Assembly: GCA_964393275.1 (NCBI GenBank)
Contig: CAYMTA010000003.1
Location: 1 to 64,000 of the forward strand
Length of the DNA: 64,000 nucleotides
Origin: SLRI01 sp964393275
GTDB taxonomy: Bacteria > Pseudomonadota > Alphaproteobacteria > Geminicoccales > Geminicoccaceae
Reading direction: 5' to 3'
Part shown: in pieces, positions 36,090-45,303 of the stretch
Position numbering within the stretch: the stretch's first letter is position 1
How the letters are laid out: the number at the start of each line of letters is the position of its first letter
Program-made: the position numbers and the translations under genes
Notes under the pieces: generated by a model
Database searches by the model: none
What the model was told of the DNA's origin: nothing
The model's input: the letters and a program-made list of their open reading frames with translations, nothing else

Positions 36090-37115
36090 ATGACGGGGGA
36101 AGCGGCCAGGGGACAGGACGAGCTGGGGCTCGCCACGCGGGCGGCCTGGCTCTCCTATATCGGCGGCTACACCCAGGAGGACATCGCCGGCCGGCTCGGC
36201 GTCTCCCGCGTCAAGGTCAACCGGCTGATCGCCACGGCCCACCGCGAGGGACTGGTGCGGGTCTTCGTCGAGGGCACGGCCGCCGAGTGCGTGGCGCTCG
36301 AGGACCGCATCGCCCGCGACCACGGCCTCGCCTTCTGCCGCGTCGCACCCGATCTCGGCGAGGCGGACATGCCGCTGCATACGCTGGCCGCGGCCGGTGC
36401 GAGATACCTCCTGGGTGTGCTCGAGCGGCCCGAGATCGGCATCCTGGGCGTCGGCCACGGCCGCACGCTCGCCGCCGTCGTCGACCGCCTGCCGCGCCTG
36501 CCCCGCGCCGATCTGAAGTTCGTCTCGCTGCTCGGCAGCCTGACCCGCAACGCCGCCGCCAACCCGTTCGACGTGATCCACAGGCTCGCCGAGAAGGTCG
36601 GCGGCGAGAGCTATTTCCTGCCGGTGCCGTTCTTCGCCGACAGCATCGAGGACAAGGCGGTCTTGATGGCGCAGCGCAGCGTCAAGGACGTGTTCGCCCT
36701 CGCCCGCCTCGCCGATCTCGTCGTCGTCGGCATCGGCGAGCTCGCCGCCGACGCGCATCTCCTGCAGACCGGCATGATCACCAAGGCCGAGTTCGCCGAG
36801 CTGGCAAGGGCCGGTGCGGTGGGCGAGGTGCTCGGCCACTTCTTCGCCGCCGACGGCCGCTCGGTCGCGGCCGAGATCAACCGCCGGGCACTCGGCCTCG
36901 AGCCCGCCGACCTGCGCGGCAAGGAGGTCGTCGCCATCGCCGGCGGCCGCGGCAAGGCGCGGGCGATCCACGCCGTCTTGCAGAGCGGCCTCGTCACCGG
37001 CCTCGTCACCGACGAGGCGACGGCACGGCGGCTGGCCGAGCTCGGCCGGAGCCGGCAGCCGGGCATCGGACCCGTCGTCGGCTCGCCGGCGACGTTGTTG
37101 AGAACCGCGTCCTGA
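36090..37115 (+). CDS. SorC/DeoR-type sugar-responsive regulator (EryD-like)
   Basis: A 341-residue SorC-family regulator. The N-terminal HTH is YIGGYTQEDIAGRLGVSRVKVNRLIATAHREGLV. The effector domain has ILGVGHGRTLAAV and VVVGIGELAADAHLLQTGMI, as in EryD and SorC, and binds phosphorylated sugars. ATG 36090 is used; a TTG at 36042 is possible. Direct AAAGTTCA repeats at 36064 and 36083 lie at its start and may be operators. It stands 32 bases before the transport operon it likely controls. Confidence 0.9.
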   Translation: MTGEAARGQDELGLATRAAWLSYIGGYTQEDIAGRLGVSRVKVNRLIATAHREGLVRVFVEGTAAECVALEDRIARDHGLAFCRVAPDLGEADMPLHTLAAAGARYLLGVLERPEIGILGVGHGRTLAAVVDRLPRLPRADLKFVSLLGSLTRNAAANPFDVIHRLAEKVGGESYFLPVPFFADSIEDKAVLMAQRSVKDVFALARLADLVVVGIGELAADAHLLQTGMITKAEFAELARAGAVGEVLGHFFAADGRSVAAEINRRALGLEPADLRGKEVVAIAGGRGKARAIHAVLQSGLVTGLVTDEATARRLAELGRSRQPGIGPVVGSPATLLRTAS

Positions 37116-37147
37116 CCGGGGCGCGTGCCACGAAGGGAGGAAGAGGG

Positions 37148-38584
37148 ATGTCTTCGAGGATACAGGATCTCGCCAATGCCGTCGTCAGGCGCCAGCTCGG
37201 CCGCCGCGACTTCATGCGCCGCGCCGGCCAGCTCGGCGTCGGCGCCGGGGCCGCGACCTATTTCCTGAACCGGGCGCAGAGCACGGCGCTCGCGGCGGAT
37301 TTCGACTGGCAGCAGCACAAGGGCAAGACGGTCAGGCTGCTGCTCAACAAGCATCCTTACGCGGATGCGATGATCGCCAATCTCGACACCTTCAAGTCGA
37401 TGACCGGCATGGACGTCACCTATGACGTCTTCCCGGAGGACGTCTATTTCGACAAGGTGACGGCGGAGCTCTCGTCGGGCGGCGGCAGCTACGACGCCTT
37501 CATGACCGGCGCCTACCAGACCTGGCAGTATGGCCCGGCCGGCTGGCTGGTCGACATGAACGAGTTCATCGGCGACCCGGCCCTGACCAATCCCAACTAC
37601 AACTGGGACGACATCCTGCCGAACCTGCGGGCCTCGACCGCCTGGTCCGGCGTGCCCGGCGCCGAGCTCGGCGGCGAGGGGGCGAAGCAGTGGGCGATCC
37701 CCTGGGGCTTCGAGCTCAACTCGATCACCTACAACAAGCGGGTGTTCGACGAGCAGGGCCTGACCCCGCCCAACAACATGGCCGAGCTGATGGAGACCGC
37801 AGCCAGGATCAGCAAGGACGTCGACGGCATGTACGGCATCGGCGTGCGCGGCTCGCGCTCCTGGGCCACCATCCATCCGGGCTTCCTCTCGGCCTACACC
37901 AATTTCAAGCAGCGCGACTTCACCATGGAGGACGGCAAGCTCATGGCCGCCATGGGGACGCCGGAATCCAAGGCGTTCCACGCCGACTGGGTGAAGATGA
38001 TCCAGGACAGCGGGCCGCGCGACTGGGCGACCTACACCTGGTACCAGGTCGGCACCGACCTCGGCGCCGGCGCGTCGGGCATGATCTACGACGCCGACAT
38101 CCTGGGCTACTTCATGAACGGTCCGGGCAATGCCGAGGCGGGCAATCTCGCCTATCACGCCTTCGCCCCCAATCCCGAGGCCACCGAGCCGACGCCCAAT
38201 GTCTGGATCTGGTCCTTGGGCATGAGCACCTTCTCGACCCAGAAGGAGGCCGCCTGGCTCTTCATGCAGTGGGCGTCCGGCACCGACCACGCGCTCTTCG
38301 GTGCCCGCGAGATGGACTTCGTCAACCCGGTGCGCCAGTCGGTCTGGGACGACCAGGCCTTCCAGGACCGGATCGCCAAGAGCTATCCGGGCTATCTCGA
38401 GCAGTACAAGGCCTCGGCCCCGGGCTCGAAGATCTACTTCACGCCGCAGCCCCTCTTCTTCAACCTGACGACCGAGTGGGCGTCGATGCTGCAGCAGATG
38501 GTCGGCAAGGAAGTGCCGGTCGACGAAGGTCTCGACCAGCTTGTCGAGAGCGTGAACCGGCAGCTTCGCCAGGCCGGCATCTGA
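37148..38584 (+). CDS. ABC transporter substrate-binding protein, Tat-type signal
   Basis: A 478-residue extracellular solute-binding protein (family 1). The N-terminus contains RRDFMRRAGQLGVGAGA, a Tat-like twin-Arg signal, so it may be exported folded. Landmarks are QQHKGKTVRLLLNKHPYADAM, GAYQTWQYGPAGWLVDM, NSITYNKRVFDEQG and WLFMQWASGTDHALFG. GGGAGGAAGAGGG upstream supports ATG 37148. It heads the operon with two permeases and two ATPases. Confidence 0.92.
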   Translation: MSSRIQDLANAVVRRQLGRRDFMRRAGQLGVGAGAATYFLNRAQSTALAADFDWQQHKGKTVRLLLNKHPYADAMIANLDTFKSMTGMDVTYDVFPEDVYFDKVTAELSSGGGSYDAFMTGAYQTWQYGPAGWLVDMNEFIGDPALTNPNYNWDDILPNLRASTAWSGVPGAELGGEGAKQWAIPWGFELNSITYNKRVFDEQGLTPPNNMAELMETAARISKDVDGMYGIGVRGSRSWATIHPGFLSAYTNFKQRDFTMEDGKLMAAMGTPESKAFHADWVKMIQDSGPRDWATYTWYQVGTDLGAGASGMIYDADILGYFMNGPGNAEAGNLAYHAFAPNPEATEPTPNVWIWSLGMSTFSTQKEAAWLFMQWASGTDHALFGAREMDFVNPVRQSVWDDQAFQDRIAKSYPGYLEQYKASAPGSKIYFTPQPLFFNLTTEWASMLQQMVGKEVPVDEGLDQLVESVNRQLRQAGI

Positions 38585-38599
38585 TCGGCGATTGAAACG

Positions 38600-38627
38600 A
38601 CCGGGGCCGGCACGCTCCGGCCCCGGT
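38600..38627 (+). terminator. hairpin between binding-protein and permease genes (second operon)
   Basis: ACCGGGGCCGG (38600-38610) pairs fully with CCGGCCCCGGT (38617-38627), an 11-bp stem with loop CACGCT. An outer GATCGG/CCGATC pair extends it. It occupies the same place as the hairpin at 29145-29181 in the other operon. Confidence 0.6.
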
Positions 38628-38658
38628 GCTTCACCGATCGCAAGAGGAGAGGGCGGCC

Positions 38659-39588
38659 TTGGCAACCGGAGCGCTGGAGAGAACGGCGATGGACGGCTCG
38701 CGCCGGCCGTTCATGCGGCAGGCCTTGCCCTATTTCCTGAGCCTGCCGGCGCTGCTGGTGTGCATCGGCATCCTCATTCCCTTCGGTGCCGCGGTCTACT
38801 ACTCGCTGCAGCGCTACAACCTCGCCTTTCCGATGACCCGCGGGTTCATCTGGTTCGAGAACTACACGCTCCTGTTCACCGATCCGGGGTTCTGGAGCAC
38901 GGTTCGGGTGTCCCTGCTCTACACGCTCTACACGGTCGGGTTCGAGCTGGTGCTCGGGCTCGCCATCGCCATGCTGCTGCAGCGGCGCTCGGTCTTCAAC
39001 AACACCATGAGCATCCTCCTCCTCCTGCCCTTGATGATAGCACCGGCGATCGCGGCCTTGATGTGGAAGCTCATGACCAACCCCGGCTTCGGCATCCTCA
39101 GCTACTTCGCCGGGCTGCTCGGCTTCGCCGACTTCCGCTGGGCCAGCGCCTCGTCCTCCTCGCTCTTCACCGTCGTGCTCATCGACATCTGGGTCTACAC
39201 GCCCTTCATGATGGTGCTGCTGCTCGCCGGCCTGCGCGCCCTGCCGCGCCAGCCGTTCGAGGCGGCCGAGCTCGACGGCGTGCCGCAGACCTTCGTCTTC
39301 TTCCGCATCACCCTGCCGATGCTGACCCCCTACATCATCACGGCCAGCCTCTTTCGCATGCTCGAGAGCATCCAGCAGTTCGACATCATCTATGCGATGA
39401 CGCAGGGCGGGCCGGGCAACTCGCTCATGGTCTTCCAGGTGGCGGCCTATCTCGAGCGCTACCAGTACACCAATGTCGGCCGCTCGGCTGCGATCTTGAT
39501 GGTGCTCTGGGCGATCACCTTCCTGCTCTCGAACATCTTCATCAAGCAGTGGCTGCGCCTGCGCGAGCGCGCCCGGGGAGTGGCCTGA
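38659..39588 (+). CDS. ABC transporter permease 1 (CUT1 type)
   Basis: A 309-residue permease with six membrane segments and EAA motif EAAELDGVPQTFVFFRITLPML. The start TTG 38659 follows AGGAGAGGG by five bases; ATG 38689 is an alternative. Its stop overlaps the start of permease 2 (TGATG). It works with the neighbouring permease and with the ATPases at 40442 and 41576. Confidence 0.9.
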   Translation: MATGALERTAMDGSRRPFMRQALPYFLSLPALLVCIGILIPFGAAVYYSLQRYNLAFPMTRGFIWFENYTLLFTDPGFWSTVRVSLLYTLYTVGFELVLGLAIAMLLQRRSVFNNTMSILLLLPLMIAPAIAALMWKLMTNPGFGILSYFAGLLGFADFRWASASSSSLFTVVLIDIWVYTPFMMVLLLAGLRALPRQPFEAAELDGVPQTFVFFRITLPMLTPYIITASLFRMLESIQQFDIIYAMTQGGPGNSLMVFQVAAYLERYQYTNVGRSAAILMVLWAITFLLSNIFIKQWLRLRERARGVA

Positions 39589-40445
39589 TGCGGCGCCAGT
39601 CCATCATCGGCCGGGTCGTGCGAGTGGCGCTTTTGACGCTGATCGGGCTCTTCTTCCTCTTCCCGATCTTCTGGGTGATCTTGATGTCGTTCCAGACCAA
39701 TCAGGACATCCTGCGCATCCCCCCCTCCATCATCTTCCAGCCGACGCTGGAGAACTACGCGGCCCTCATCTCGGGCCGGCTGGAGAGCACCGCGGGCGTG
39801 CTCGAGATCCGCTTCATGAGCAACCTCATGAACAGCGTGATCCTCGCCGTCTCGTCGGTCGCCCTCTCGCTCGTGCTCGGCATCCCGGCGGCCTATGCCT
39901 TCGCCCGGTTCAAGTTCCGCCTCGGCGAGGACATCGCCTTCACCCTCCTCTCGTTCCGCTTCGCGCCACCGCTCCTCGTCCTCCTGCCGCTCGCCCTCTA
40001 TTTCCAGCAGATGGGCCTGATCGACACCTATTTCGGGCTCATCTGGGTCTACCAGCTCATCACCTTGCCGCTGATCCTCTGGATCGTGCGCGGCTATTTC
40101 GAGGACATCAGCGAGGATATCGAGCACGCCTACCGGCTCGACGGCAATGGCTGGTTCAAGACCTTCGTGCGCATCGCCATTCCCTTGGCCAAGCCCGGCA
40201 TCGCCGCGGCGACGCTGCTCTCCTTCATCTTCGCCTGGAACAACTTCGTCTTCGCCCTGATCCTGGCCTCGGCCGCCAAGCAGCCGGTGACGGTGGGGGC
40301 CCTCGCCTTCGTCACCGCCTCGGGCATCCAGTACGGGCAGATCGCGGCATCGATCGTGCTGTCGGTCGCCCCGACCCTGCTGCTCGCCCTCTACGCCCAG
40401 CGCTACCTGGTAGAGGGCCTTTCCCTGGGGGCCGTCAAGGGATGA
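39588..40445 (+). CDS. ABC transporter permease 2 (CUT1 type)
   Basis: A 285-residue MalG-type permease. The EAA loop EHAYRLDGNGWFKTFVRIAIPLA has Glu-His-Ala rather than Glu-Ala-Ala at its start. It has about six membrane segments and the usual C-terminal EGLSLGAVKG. Its stop overlaps the start of the first ATPase (ATGA, 40442-40445), so the transport genes are closely coupled. Confidence 0.92.
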   Translation: MRRQSIIGRVVRVALLTLIGLFFLFPIFWVILMSFQTNQDILRIPPSIIFQPTLENYAALISGRLESTAGVLEIRFMSNLMNSVILAVSSVALSLVLGIPAAYAFARFKFRLGEDIAFTLLSFRFAPPLLVLLPLALYFQQMGLIDTYFGLIWVYQLITLPLILWIVRGYFEDISEDIEHAYRLDGNGWFKTFVRIAIPLAKPGIAAATLLSFIFAWNNFVFALILASAAKQPVTVGALAFVTASGIQYGQIAASIVLSVAPTLLLALYAQRYLVEGLSLGAVKG

Positions 40446-41563
40446 GCTACCTCTCACTCGCCAACGTGAAAAAGCGCTTCAAGAGCGAGGTCGTGCTCGA
40501 CGGCGCCTCGCTCGACGTCGAGCGGGGCGAGACGGTCGTCGTCTTCGGTCCCTCGGGCTCCGGCAAGACCGTGCTGCTCCGCCTGATCGCCGGCATCAAC
40601 GAGCCGGATTCCGGCACCATCAAGATCGGCGATCAGAACGTCACCTTCCTCGCACCCGAGCATCGCGACGTCGGCATGGCGTTCCAGAACTTCGCCCTCT
40701 ACCCGCACCTCTCCGCCTTCGACAACATCGCGAGCCCGCTCCGGGCGCGGGGCATGGCCCGGGCGGAGATCGACGGCCGCGTGCACGAGGTCGCGGGCCT
40801 CCTCAAGATCGACCACGTCCTCCACCACCTGCCCAAGGCGCTCTCCAACGGGCAGAAGCAGCGCACCTCGCTCGGCCGGGCTCTCGCCGGCAATCCGGGC
40901 GTGCTGCTGCTCGACGATCCCTTGCGCAATGTCGATGCCAAGCTGCGCTACGAGATGCGCCTCGAGCTGCCGCGCGTGCTCAAGGCGTTCGAGACGACGG
41001 TGATCTACGTCACCCAGGACTACAAGGAGGCGATGGCGCTCGGCGACCGGGTGGCCGTCCTGATGGGCGGCGGCTTTCGCCAAGTCGACCGGCCCGCGGC
41101 CATCTACAAGGACCCGGACGGCACGGACGTGGCCCGGCTCTTCGGCGATCCCACGGTCAACCTGCTCCCGGGCGAGATCAGGGACGGCACGGTCGACGTG
41201 CTCGGCCTGCGCTTTCCCTTGGCCGGAAGCTGCGCCGACGGCCCCTGCCAGATCGCCATCCGCCCCGAGAGCATCGCCGTCACCCTCGACGAAGCCACTT
41301 CCGCCGGCGCCATGCCGGTCGAGCTCGGCATCGGCGAGACGACCCATGCCGTGCCGGTCGACCTCGAGGCCGTGACCCCGCTCAACGTGCGCGCCGTCAT
41401 GCTGCTGCGGACCAAAGACGGCCGCGAGCTGCTCGCCACCTGCTCGGAGGACGAGGCGAGCCGGCTGCCGCGCGGCCACGGTCGGGGCCACGCCCACATC
41501 CAGGCCGCCGACCTGCTCCTTTTCGATACCGCCGGCCGCCGGCTGCGGCCCGTGGCGAGCTGA
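40442..41563 (+). CDS. ABC transporter ATPase 1, degenerate catalytic residues
   Basis: A 373-residue MalK/UgpC-type ATPase with TOBE-like C-terminus. Walker A is GPSGSGKT (36-43) and the Q-loop Gln82 is kept, but the signature is LSNGQ, the Walker B catalytic Glu is Asp (LLLDDP, Asp159), and the switch His is Gln (VTQDYKEA, Gln192). It may hydrolyse ATP poorly and act mainly as a partner of ATPase 2. The pair recalls GlpS/GlpT of the rhizobial glycerol transporter. Confidence 0.92.
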   Translation: MSYLSLANVKKRFKSEVVLDGASLDVERGETVVVFGPSGSGKTVLLRLIAGINEPDSGTIKIGDQNVTFLAPEHRDVGMAFQNFALYPHLSAFDNIASPLRARGMARAEIDGRVHEVAGLLKIDHVLHHLPKALSNGQKQRTSLGRALAGNPGVLLLDDPLRNVDAKLRYEMRLELPRVLKAFETTVIYVTQDYKEAMALGDRVAVLMGGGFRQVDRPAAIYKDPDGTDVARLFGDPTVNLLPGEIRDGTVDVLGLRFPLAGSCADGPCQIAIRPESIAVTLDEATSAGAMPVELGIGETTHAVPVDLEAVTPLNVRAVMLLRTKDGRELLATCSEDEASRLPRGHGRGHAHIQAADLLLFDTAGRRLRPVAS

Positions 41564-41575
41564 GGAGCGGCGGGC

Positions 41576-42703
41576 ATGGCGACACTCACCCTCGATCGCG
41601 TCTCCAAGGTCTACAAGGCCGCGCGCGGCCGTCCGGTCCTCGCGGTCGACGCGGTCGACATGACGATCGCCGATGGCGAGATCATCGGCCTCCTGGGCTC
41701 CTCGGGCTGCGGCAAGACCAGCACGCTGCGGATGATCGCCGGCTTCGAGGACGTGACGTCCGGCCATATCGAGGTCGGCGGGCGGGTGATCGACAATCTC
41801 CTGCCGGCCGAGCGCAACATCGCCATGGCCTTCGAGGGCTATGCGCTCTACCCGCCCTTGCGGGTGCGCGACAATATCGGCTTCGCGCTCCTGCGCGACC
41901 GCCAGCCCCGGGCCGAGGTCAAGCGGCAGGTCGAGGAGATCGCCGAGCTGCTCGAGATCGTCCCGGCCCTCGACCGCTACCCGCCGACCATCTCGGCCGG
42001 CCAGCAGCAGCGCACCAGCCTTGCGCGGGCCCTGATCCGCAAGGCCGACGTCTTCCTCCTCGACGAGCCGATGTCGCAGCTCGAGCCGCAGCTCCGGGCC
42101 GTGCTCCGCGCCCGCCTCAAGGACTGGTTGATCACCCGCAGGATGACCACCGTCTTCGTCACCCACGACCAGACCGAGGCCATCGCCCTCGCCGACCGCA
42201 TCGCCGTCATGGAGGAGGGTGTCCTGCAGCAGCTCGCCTCGCCCGACGAGCTGAAGGAGCGGCCGGCCAACCTCTTCGTCGCCTCCTTCATCGGCGAGCC
42301 GCCGATGAACCTCTTCCTTGCCCGCGTCGACCGCAGCCGTTCGGGCCTCGGCCTCGTCGTCCAGGATGCCGCCGGCGGCAAGGCCTTCGATCTGCACTTC
42401 ACGACCGAGGTCGCCGGCCTCGTCGATGGCGCCGCCGTCCACCTCGGCATGCGCCCGCACCGCCTGCGCCTGGGACAGGGCGCCGATGCCGTCCAGGGAA
42501 CCGTGACCAGCCACAGCTGGCTCGGCGACCAGACCCATATCGGCGTCGAGATCGGCGGCACGGAATGCATCGTCGTGGCCGAGGGCGAGGTGCCGGCCCG
42601 GCTCGGCTCGCAGATTCCCGTCCAGGTGCCGCTCCGCGCGGTCCATCTCTTCGACGCGAAGGATGGCCGGGCCCTCTTCCATGGCTCGGAGGCAGCAGCT
42701 TGA
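41576..42703 (+). CDS. ABC transporter ATPase 2
   Basis: A 375-residue MalK-type ATPase. Walker A is GSSGCGKT (41-48), Walker B LLDEP with Glu164, and switch His197 in VTHDQTEA, all intact. The Q-loop Gln is replaced by Glu (AFEGYALYPP, Glu87), and the signature is ISAGQ (139-143). A C-terminal TOBE-type regulatory domain follows. Its deviations differ from those of ATPase 1, so a working heterodimer with two unequal sites is likely. Confidence 0.93.
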   Translation: MATLTLDRVSKVYKAARGRPVLAVDAVDMTIADGEIIGLLGSSGCGKTSTLRMIAGFEDVTSGHIEVGGRVIDNLLPAERNIAMAFEGYALYPPLRVRDNIGFALLRDRQPRAEVKRQVEEIAELLEIVPALDRYPPTISAGQQQRTSLARALIRKADVFLLDEPMSQLEPQLRAVLRARLKDWLITRRMTTVFVTHDQTEAIALADRIAVMEEGVLQQLASPDELKERPANLFVASFIGEPPMNLFLARVDRSRSGLGLVVQDAAGGKAFDLHFTTEVAGLVDGAAVHLGMRPHRLRLGQGADAVQGTVTSHSWLGDQTHIGVEIGGTECIVVAEGEVPARLGSQIPVQVPLRAVHLFDAKDGRALFHGSEAAA

Positions 42704-44262
42704 CCGGGAGCCGGGACCTCATCATCGGCCTCGACGCCGGAACCTCGGTGATCAAGGCCGTGGCCTTCGACAGGGACGGCCGCCAGGTGGCCGTGGCGTC
42801 CCGGCCAAATGCTTATGAGACGCTGCCCGGCGGTGCCGTCGAGCAGGACATGGCGCGCACCTGGGCCAGTGCCGCCCTGGTCCTGCGTCTCCTCGGCGAG
42901 GAAATCCCGGGCCTGCCGGCGCGGACGGCAGCACTCGCGGTCACCGGCCAGGGCGACGGCACCTGGCTGATCGACGAGGCGGGCGAGCCCGTGACCCCGG
43001 GCTGGCTCTGGCTCGACAGCCGTGCCGCCTCGATCGTCGACGAGCTCGAGCGTTCCGGCGCCCGCCGCGCCGCCTGGCGATACACCGGCTGCGGCCTCAA
43101 TGCCTGCCAGCAGAACACCCATCTGGTCTGGCTGAAGCGGCACCGCCCGGATCTCCTCGAGCGGGCGGCCACGGCCTTCCACTGCAAGGACTGGCTCCAT
43201 CTCAAGCTCACCGGCGTGCGTGCCACCGACCGCTCGGAAGGCACCTTCACCTTCGGCGACTTCCGCAGCCGTGAATATGCCGAAGCGGTGCTCGATGCCC
43301 TGGATCTCGCGGATCTGCGCCGCCTGCTGCCACCGATGCTCGACGGCTCGACCACGACCCACGCGCTGACGACCGAGGCCGCCGCCGCCACCGGGCTCCT
43401 CGCCGGCACACCCGTGGCCCTGGGCTTTCTCGACGTCGTCTGCACGGCGCTGGGTGCCGGCATCTACGATGCGGAGCGCCGGGTCGGCTGCTCGATCGTG
43501 GGCTCCACCGGCATGCACATGCGCTTCTTTGCGGACGCGCATCAGGTCGTCCTGCCACCCGAGCCCTCCGGCTACACCATGCCCTTCCCGGTGCCGGGCT
43601 CGGTCGTGCAGATGCAGTCCAACATGGCAGCCACGATCAACATCGACTGGATCACCGACCGGGTGCGCGAGGCAGCCGCCCTCTTCGGCACCGAGGTCGC
43701 TCGAAAGGAGGCGCTCGCCGTGCTCGATGGCCGGGTGCTCGACGGCCGCCCGGGCGCTGCCCTCTATCATCCCTACATCCTGGAGGCGGGCGAGCGTGGC
43801 CCCTTCGTCGCCAGCGACGCCCGCGCCATGTTCTCCGGACTCTCGAGCCGGGTGGGCCTCCTCGACCTGGTGCGGGCGGTCTACGAGGGCCTCGCCTTCG
43901 CCGCGCGCGATTGCTACGCCGCCATGGGCCACGTGCCCGAGGAGATCCGCATCGCCGGTGGTGCCGCCCGGTCGCGCTCCTTCAAGAGGATCATGGCGAG
44001 CGTGCTCGGCACCCCCTTGCGCCAAAGCAGCCGCGAGGAGGCCGGGGCCGCCGGTGCGGCGATGATGGCCGCCTGCGCCATCGGCCTCTACCCGGACATG
44101 GCGAGCTGTGCCGCCCATTGGGTGACGCCGACGCTGGGCGACACCGTCAGGCCCGACCCGGAGCTGGCCGCCCTCTACGACCGGCTCTTCCCCGTCTACA
44201 AGGCGACCCGCGAGGCGATGCCGGACGTCTGGCGCGAGCTCGCAAAGGTGGACCGGCCATGA
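42700..44262 (+). CDS. eryA: EryA-like erythritol/tetritol kinase (FGGY family)
   Basis: A 520-residue FGGY kinase. It has the N-terminal LIIGLDAGTSVIKAVAFDRDG, AVEQDMARTWASAA, VTGQGDGTWLID, GCGLNACQQNTHLVWL and VVGSTGMHMRF-like (SIVGSTGMHMRF) blocks that mark EryA, which makes L-erythritol-4-phosphate. The start is TTG 42700 overlapping the ATPase 2 stop, with GGAGG upstream. The pathway assignment rests on family likeness and the EryB, EryC and EryH homologues; threitol or a pentitol could be the true substrate. Confidence 0.85.
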   Translation: MTGSRDLIIGLDAGTSVIKAVAFDRDGRQVAVASRPNAYETLPGGAVEQDMARTWASAALVLRLLGEEIPGLPARTAALAVTGQGDGTWLIDEAGEPVTPGWLWLDSRAASIVDELERSGARRAAWRYTGCGLNACQQNTHLVWLKRHRPDLLERAATAFHCKDWLHLKLTGVRATDRSEGTFTFGDFRSREYAEAVLDALDLADLRRLLPPMLDGSTTTHALTTEAAAATGLLAGTPVALGFLDVVCTALGAGIYDAERRVGCSIVGSTGMHMRFFADAHQVVLPPEPSGYTMPFPVPGSVVQMQSNMAATINIDWITDRVREAAALFGTEVARKEALAVLDGRVLDGRPGAALYHPYILEAGERGPFVASDARAMFSGLSSRVGLLDLVRAVYEGLAFAARDCYAAMGHVPEEIRIAGGAARSRSFKRIMASVLGTPLRQSSREEAGAAGAAMMAACAIGLYPDMASCAAHWVTPTLGDTVRPDPELAALYDRLFPVYKATREAMPDVWRELAKVDRP

Positions 44263-45287
44263 CCCGTGTGGCGATCATCGGCGACCGCTTCATGGCGCCC
44301 GAGGTGTTCCTCGAAGCCCTGCCCAAAGCCGGTCTCGACTGCCGCCTGCACCAGCTCGCCTGGCCGGACGAGCCCTTCGTCAACTCTTGCGACTCGGGCG
44401 ACTTCGCCGGGCTCAAGGAGTTCATGGGCGAGCCGGACCAGATCGCATCCATGATCGGCGACGCCGAGGTGCTGGTCACGCACCTCGCCCCGGTCTCCGC
44501 CTCGATCCTCGAGCGCTGCCCGAGCCTCCGTCTCGTCGCGGTCAGCCGCGGCGGCCCCGTCAACATCGACCGAAAAGCCTGCGCCGCCCGTGGCGTCCAG
44601 GTCGTCAACGCGCCCGGCCGCAACGCCTCGGCCGTGGCCGAGTTCACCATCGGCGCCATCCTCATGGAAACCCGCCTGATGCGCGCCGGCCACGAGGCGC
44701 TCCGCCAGGGCATCTGGCGCGGCGATCTCTACCGCGCCGACCTCACCGGCCCCGAGCTCTCCGAGCTGACGGTCGGCCTGATCGGCTACGGCCAGATCGG
44801 CACCCGTGTCACCAAGCTGCTTAGGCCCTTCGGCTGCCGCATCCTGGTGGCCGATCCCTACAAGACGCTCGATGCCGACGATGCCGCCCATGGCGTCGTC
44901 ATGACCGACATGGCCGACCTCCTGGCCAAATCCGACGTCGTCAGCCTGCATGCCCGCGTCACCGACGAGACACGCGGCTTCCTCGCCGCCCCGGAGTTCG
45001 CCGCGATGAAGCGCGGCGCCTGGTTCATCAACACCGCCCGTGGCCCCATGGTGAGCTACGACGACCTCTACACCGCGCTGAAATCGGGGCACCTGCGCGG
45101 CGCCATGCTCGAGACGTTCTGGCAGGAGCCGCCGCCGCCGGACTCTCCGCTGCTGAAGCTCCCCAACGTCACCCTGACCCCGCACATCGCCGGTGCCTCG
45201 ACGACCACGGTGCGCATCGCCGCCGCCATGGTCGCCGAGGAGATCCGGCGCTGGCGGGCGGGCGAGCCTTTCCTCAACCCCTGCTGA
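44259..45287 (+). CDS. D-2-hydroxyacid dehydrogenase (PGDH-like)
   Basis: A 342-residue NAD-dependent D-isomer hydroxyacid dehydrogenase. The nucleotide motif is LIGYGQIGTRVTKLLRPFG, the catalytic Arg is in NTARGPMV, and the acid and His are in ETFWQEP and TPHIAGAS. It overlaps the kinase gene by four bases. The family oxidises D-3-phosphoglycerate or other 2-hydroxyacids. Its role in a polyol pathway is not clear; oxidation of an erythronate-type acid is possible. Confidence 0.87.
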   Translation: MTRVAIIGDRFMAPEVFLEALPKAGLDCRLHQLAWPDEPFVNSCDSGDFAGLKEFMGEPDQIASMIGDAEVLVTHLAPVSASILERCPSLRLVAVSRGGPVNIDRKACAARGVQVVNAPGRNASAVAEFTIGAILMETRLMRAGHEALRQGIWRGDLYRADLTGPELSELTVGLIGYGQIGTRVTKLLRPFGCRILVADPYKTLDADDAAHGVVMTDMADLLAKSDVVSLHARVTDETRGFLAAPEFAAMKRGAWFINTARGPMVSYDDLYTALKSGHLRGAMLETFWQEPPPPDSPLLKLPNVTLTPHIAGASTTTVRIAAAMVAEEIRRWRAGEPFLNPC

Positions 45288-45303
45288 TGGAGCAGCGTCG
45301 CCG

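Noticed and set aside
40454..42682. 742-codon open frame on the minus strand
   Set aside because: It lies opposite the two ABC ATPase genes, which have clear motifs. Long antisense frames are usual in such GC-rich DNA.
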